From NCBI GenBank assembly GCA_902765215.1, contig CACWZA010000009.1, positions 1 through 61,775 on the forward strand: a DNA stretch of 61,775 nucleotides. The letters run 5' to 3'. This document shows positions 55,801 to 58,800 of this stretch, one piece after another. How positions within the stretch are numbered: position 1 is the first letter of the stretch; the number at the start of each line of letters is the position of its first letter. The notes under the pieces were generated by a model. It did not search any database. It was not told the origin of the DNA and saw only the letters and a program-made list of their open reading frames with translations. The stretch comes from an uncultured bacterium. Its GTDB lineage: Bacteria; Cyanobacteriota; Vampirovibrionia; Gastranaerophilales; Gastranaerophilaceae. The position numbers were made by a program, and so were the translations under genes.

Positions 55801-58800
55801 ATTATATCTACTTAATTGATGATGATGATAATATTAAGAGAAATGTTGGTGACATAATTTCTTGGGTAAATCCTGAAACTAAGGTTCCTTACTACGCTAA
55901 ACTTGGTATTAACGGTACTGTTGTATATGGTCGTGGTGTTGACGATACAACATCAATTGTTCATCAGGCAGTTCGCAATACTAAAAATAACACTCTGAAA
56001 CTCTCTTCTAACCAAACATTATATGGTATTACTACCGATACAAAAGGCGATAAAGTGGTGGTTTCTGCAATCGAAGATTACCTGACATTAAATAATAACT
56101 CAACTACAATTGATGGTAAGAACTTTAATATTATAACTAAGAACGAAATCGAAGGCTTTGTAGTCGGTAAGAATGGTACTAAGGCAAGAGCATTGTCACT
56201 TAAGAATACTACTTTGATAGGCTTTGACGGTGCATTAATTACCGAAGGCGGTAAGATTACAACTTCTGCTGTTGACTTTAACAACAACGAAACAGCAGGC
56301 AGCGGTGCTGTTGCAAGAAACGGTGAAGGTTCTACAATGACTATTGCCGGTTCTAAGAAACGTTCAGCATCAGTTAAGATTAACAAAGCTATAGATAAAG
56401 GTGGTGCCGTATACAACGAAGGTACATTTACCGCTAAATATACTGACTTCGGTTATGCTGACGGACGCAATCCTTATGTAAACGCTAACAAAGCAACTCA
56501 GGGTGGTGCTTTATATAATACAGAAACAGCTAAGGCAACACTTACAAATTCAAGATTTATAGAAAACATTGCATCAGATAAAGGTGGCGCTGTATACTCT
56601 AAGGGTACGGTAGCATCTACATCAACTCAATTCACTAGCAATATGGCAGTAAGTGGTGGTGCAATCTATCAGGAAGCACTTGAAGGTGTTACTGCAGGTG
56701 TTACTGCTAAGAAATCTACCTTCGCTAAGAACGTTGCTAAGACAACTGATGATGACACAAATGCACTCGGTGGTGCAATCTATACAGAAAACTACATAAC
56801 AGACAGTTCTTCAACTTATGAAGGTAACTCAGTTGTTAAAGAAGTTTCTGATGAGGCTGATGCAGTTGCAAACGGCGGTGGTTTGTATATCAATACATTA
56901 AAAACACCTGCTAAGAATAAGAAATTACTTAACAAGTTAACATCTACCAAGTTCTATGGCAACAAAGCTGATGATAAGGGTGGTGCATTGTATATCGTAA
57001 CAAGTGATTTCTCTGATGAAAGCATAAGCACTGCTCCTGATGACGGAACAAGAACAACCCTCAGCGTAAGCAAAGCAGCATTTGGTAACGGTTCATTACC
57101 AACATCAGGCAACTCTGCTACATACGGTGGTGGTATTTATAACGAAAACGCATACATAACATTAAGCTCTGCATCATTCGTATTGAACAATGCAATCTAC
57201 GGCGGTGGCTTATATAACACTGCTGAAGGTTATGTAAATATTACAAAAGGAAACTTTGGTACATCAGACAGTAAAGGAACTACAGTACAAGGTAACAAGG
57301 CAATAATTGCAGGTGGTATCTACAACGAAGGTACTATTACCGCTAAGTCAACATCATTCGCAGGTAATGCTGCTGTTCAGGGTGGTGCTTTGTACAACAA
57401 ACAAACAACAGCTGTTGAGGGACTTCCTACTACTGCTACCTTGAACAAGACAACCTTTAAATATAATAAGGTAACTACAAATGCTGATTATATCGATTTA
57501 GAAGTACGCGGTGGTGCTATCTATAACGCAGCAAATATTGATATTACAAGCGCAACCTTCACAGGCAACTATGCTCTGGACGGTAAGGGCGGCGCTATCT
57601 ATAACGCAGCAGGAAGTGGCGATTTCACAATGAAGAAATCAACCTTCTCCGGTAACTATGCTCAATATGGTAACGCTATCTATAATGACGGTAATATTGA
57701 TACTATTGCTGCTACCTTCAAGGGTAACAAGATTGCTAAGACAGATACCGCAGGTGGTGCTATCTATAACAATGCCGTAATCAACAGTATTGAAAGCTCA
57801 ACCTTCACTAATAACGAAACTGCTGAAGGTGGCGCTATCTACAACTCTGCGACCGGCACAATCGGAAGATTATATAAAGTAACCGCAGGTAACTCTAAGA
57901 AATCATCATTGAAGAATATTGCATACCAAAACGGTGGTGCATTATACAATGCCGGTGAAATTTATACAATTGATTCATCAACACTTTCAAGAAATGAAGC
58001 TAGGTATAATGGTGGTGCAATTTATAACACAGGTGAAATTGCAACTATTACTTCAACATCAATGTCTTATGAAACTGCAAACAGAGATGGTGGTTCAATC
58101 TATAACACTGGTACAATCGGTGATATTGACAGAAAATCAACATTAACAAATAACACATCTGTAAACGGTAACGGTGGTGCTATCTATAACACCGGTGAAA
58201 TGACATTGACAGGTGCTACATTGTCATCTAACACTGCTAAGAACGGTAATGGTGGTGCTGTTTATAACACTGACGGCGGTCAAATGACCTTCAAGACATC
58301 ATTAGAAGGCGCTAAGGCTTATGCTACAACCTTCAAGTCTAATACTGCAGGTAGTTTTGGTGGTGCTATCTATAACGCAGGCGGCAGTGATATAGATATT
58401 GCATCTGCAACATTTACATCAAATAAAGTTACAGGCACAAGAGGTGGCGGTGGTGCAATCTTCAATGATGGTACATTGAATATTGCAGATCAGTCAACCT
58501 TTACAATGAACACTGCATATAACGGTGGTGCTATATACAATGCTGAAAATGGTGAATTAGACCTTCGATACATTACATTCGGTGATGTTAAGAAATCTAA
58601 GAATGCAAACAAAGCAACTCACGATGGTGGTGCTATTTATAACAACGGCAACCTGATAATTTCTCAGTCTACACTTGCAAGAAACTCTGCAGGTAATGAT
58701 GGTGGTTTAATCTATGCGGGTACAACTTCTACAACAACACTTTCAAATCAATCAATTGAAAATAACACTGCAGGTAATTATGGTGGTGCTGTTTATACAT

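Larger units (their letters stand above)
22993..56000 (+). repeat. N-terminal unit plus fourteen degenerate super-repeats in the giant gene
   Basis: Each unit contains, in order: DxLxxxNxYD, RxFxFTD, a NTGVTAxGxMNVxG turn, SMFxV, LNISNVTIKNA, ASVLDIT, a GNAIYNxG step, TVNLNxxDxWxG, GTYTQ, GxKxIxxG, a GAxATFG step, and IIQIL before GTKxI. Anchoring on the RxFxF segment gives units near 25189, 27568, 29904, 32151, 34219, 36558, 38998, 41430, 43399, 45612, 48040, 50128, 52171 and 54492. Spacings range from 1969 to 2440 bases with a mean of 2254. A unit of the same type but without the anchor fills 22993-25188. Similarity is clear at protein level and weak at DNA level, so the duplications are old. 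Confidence 0.88.
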
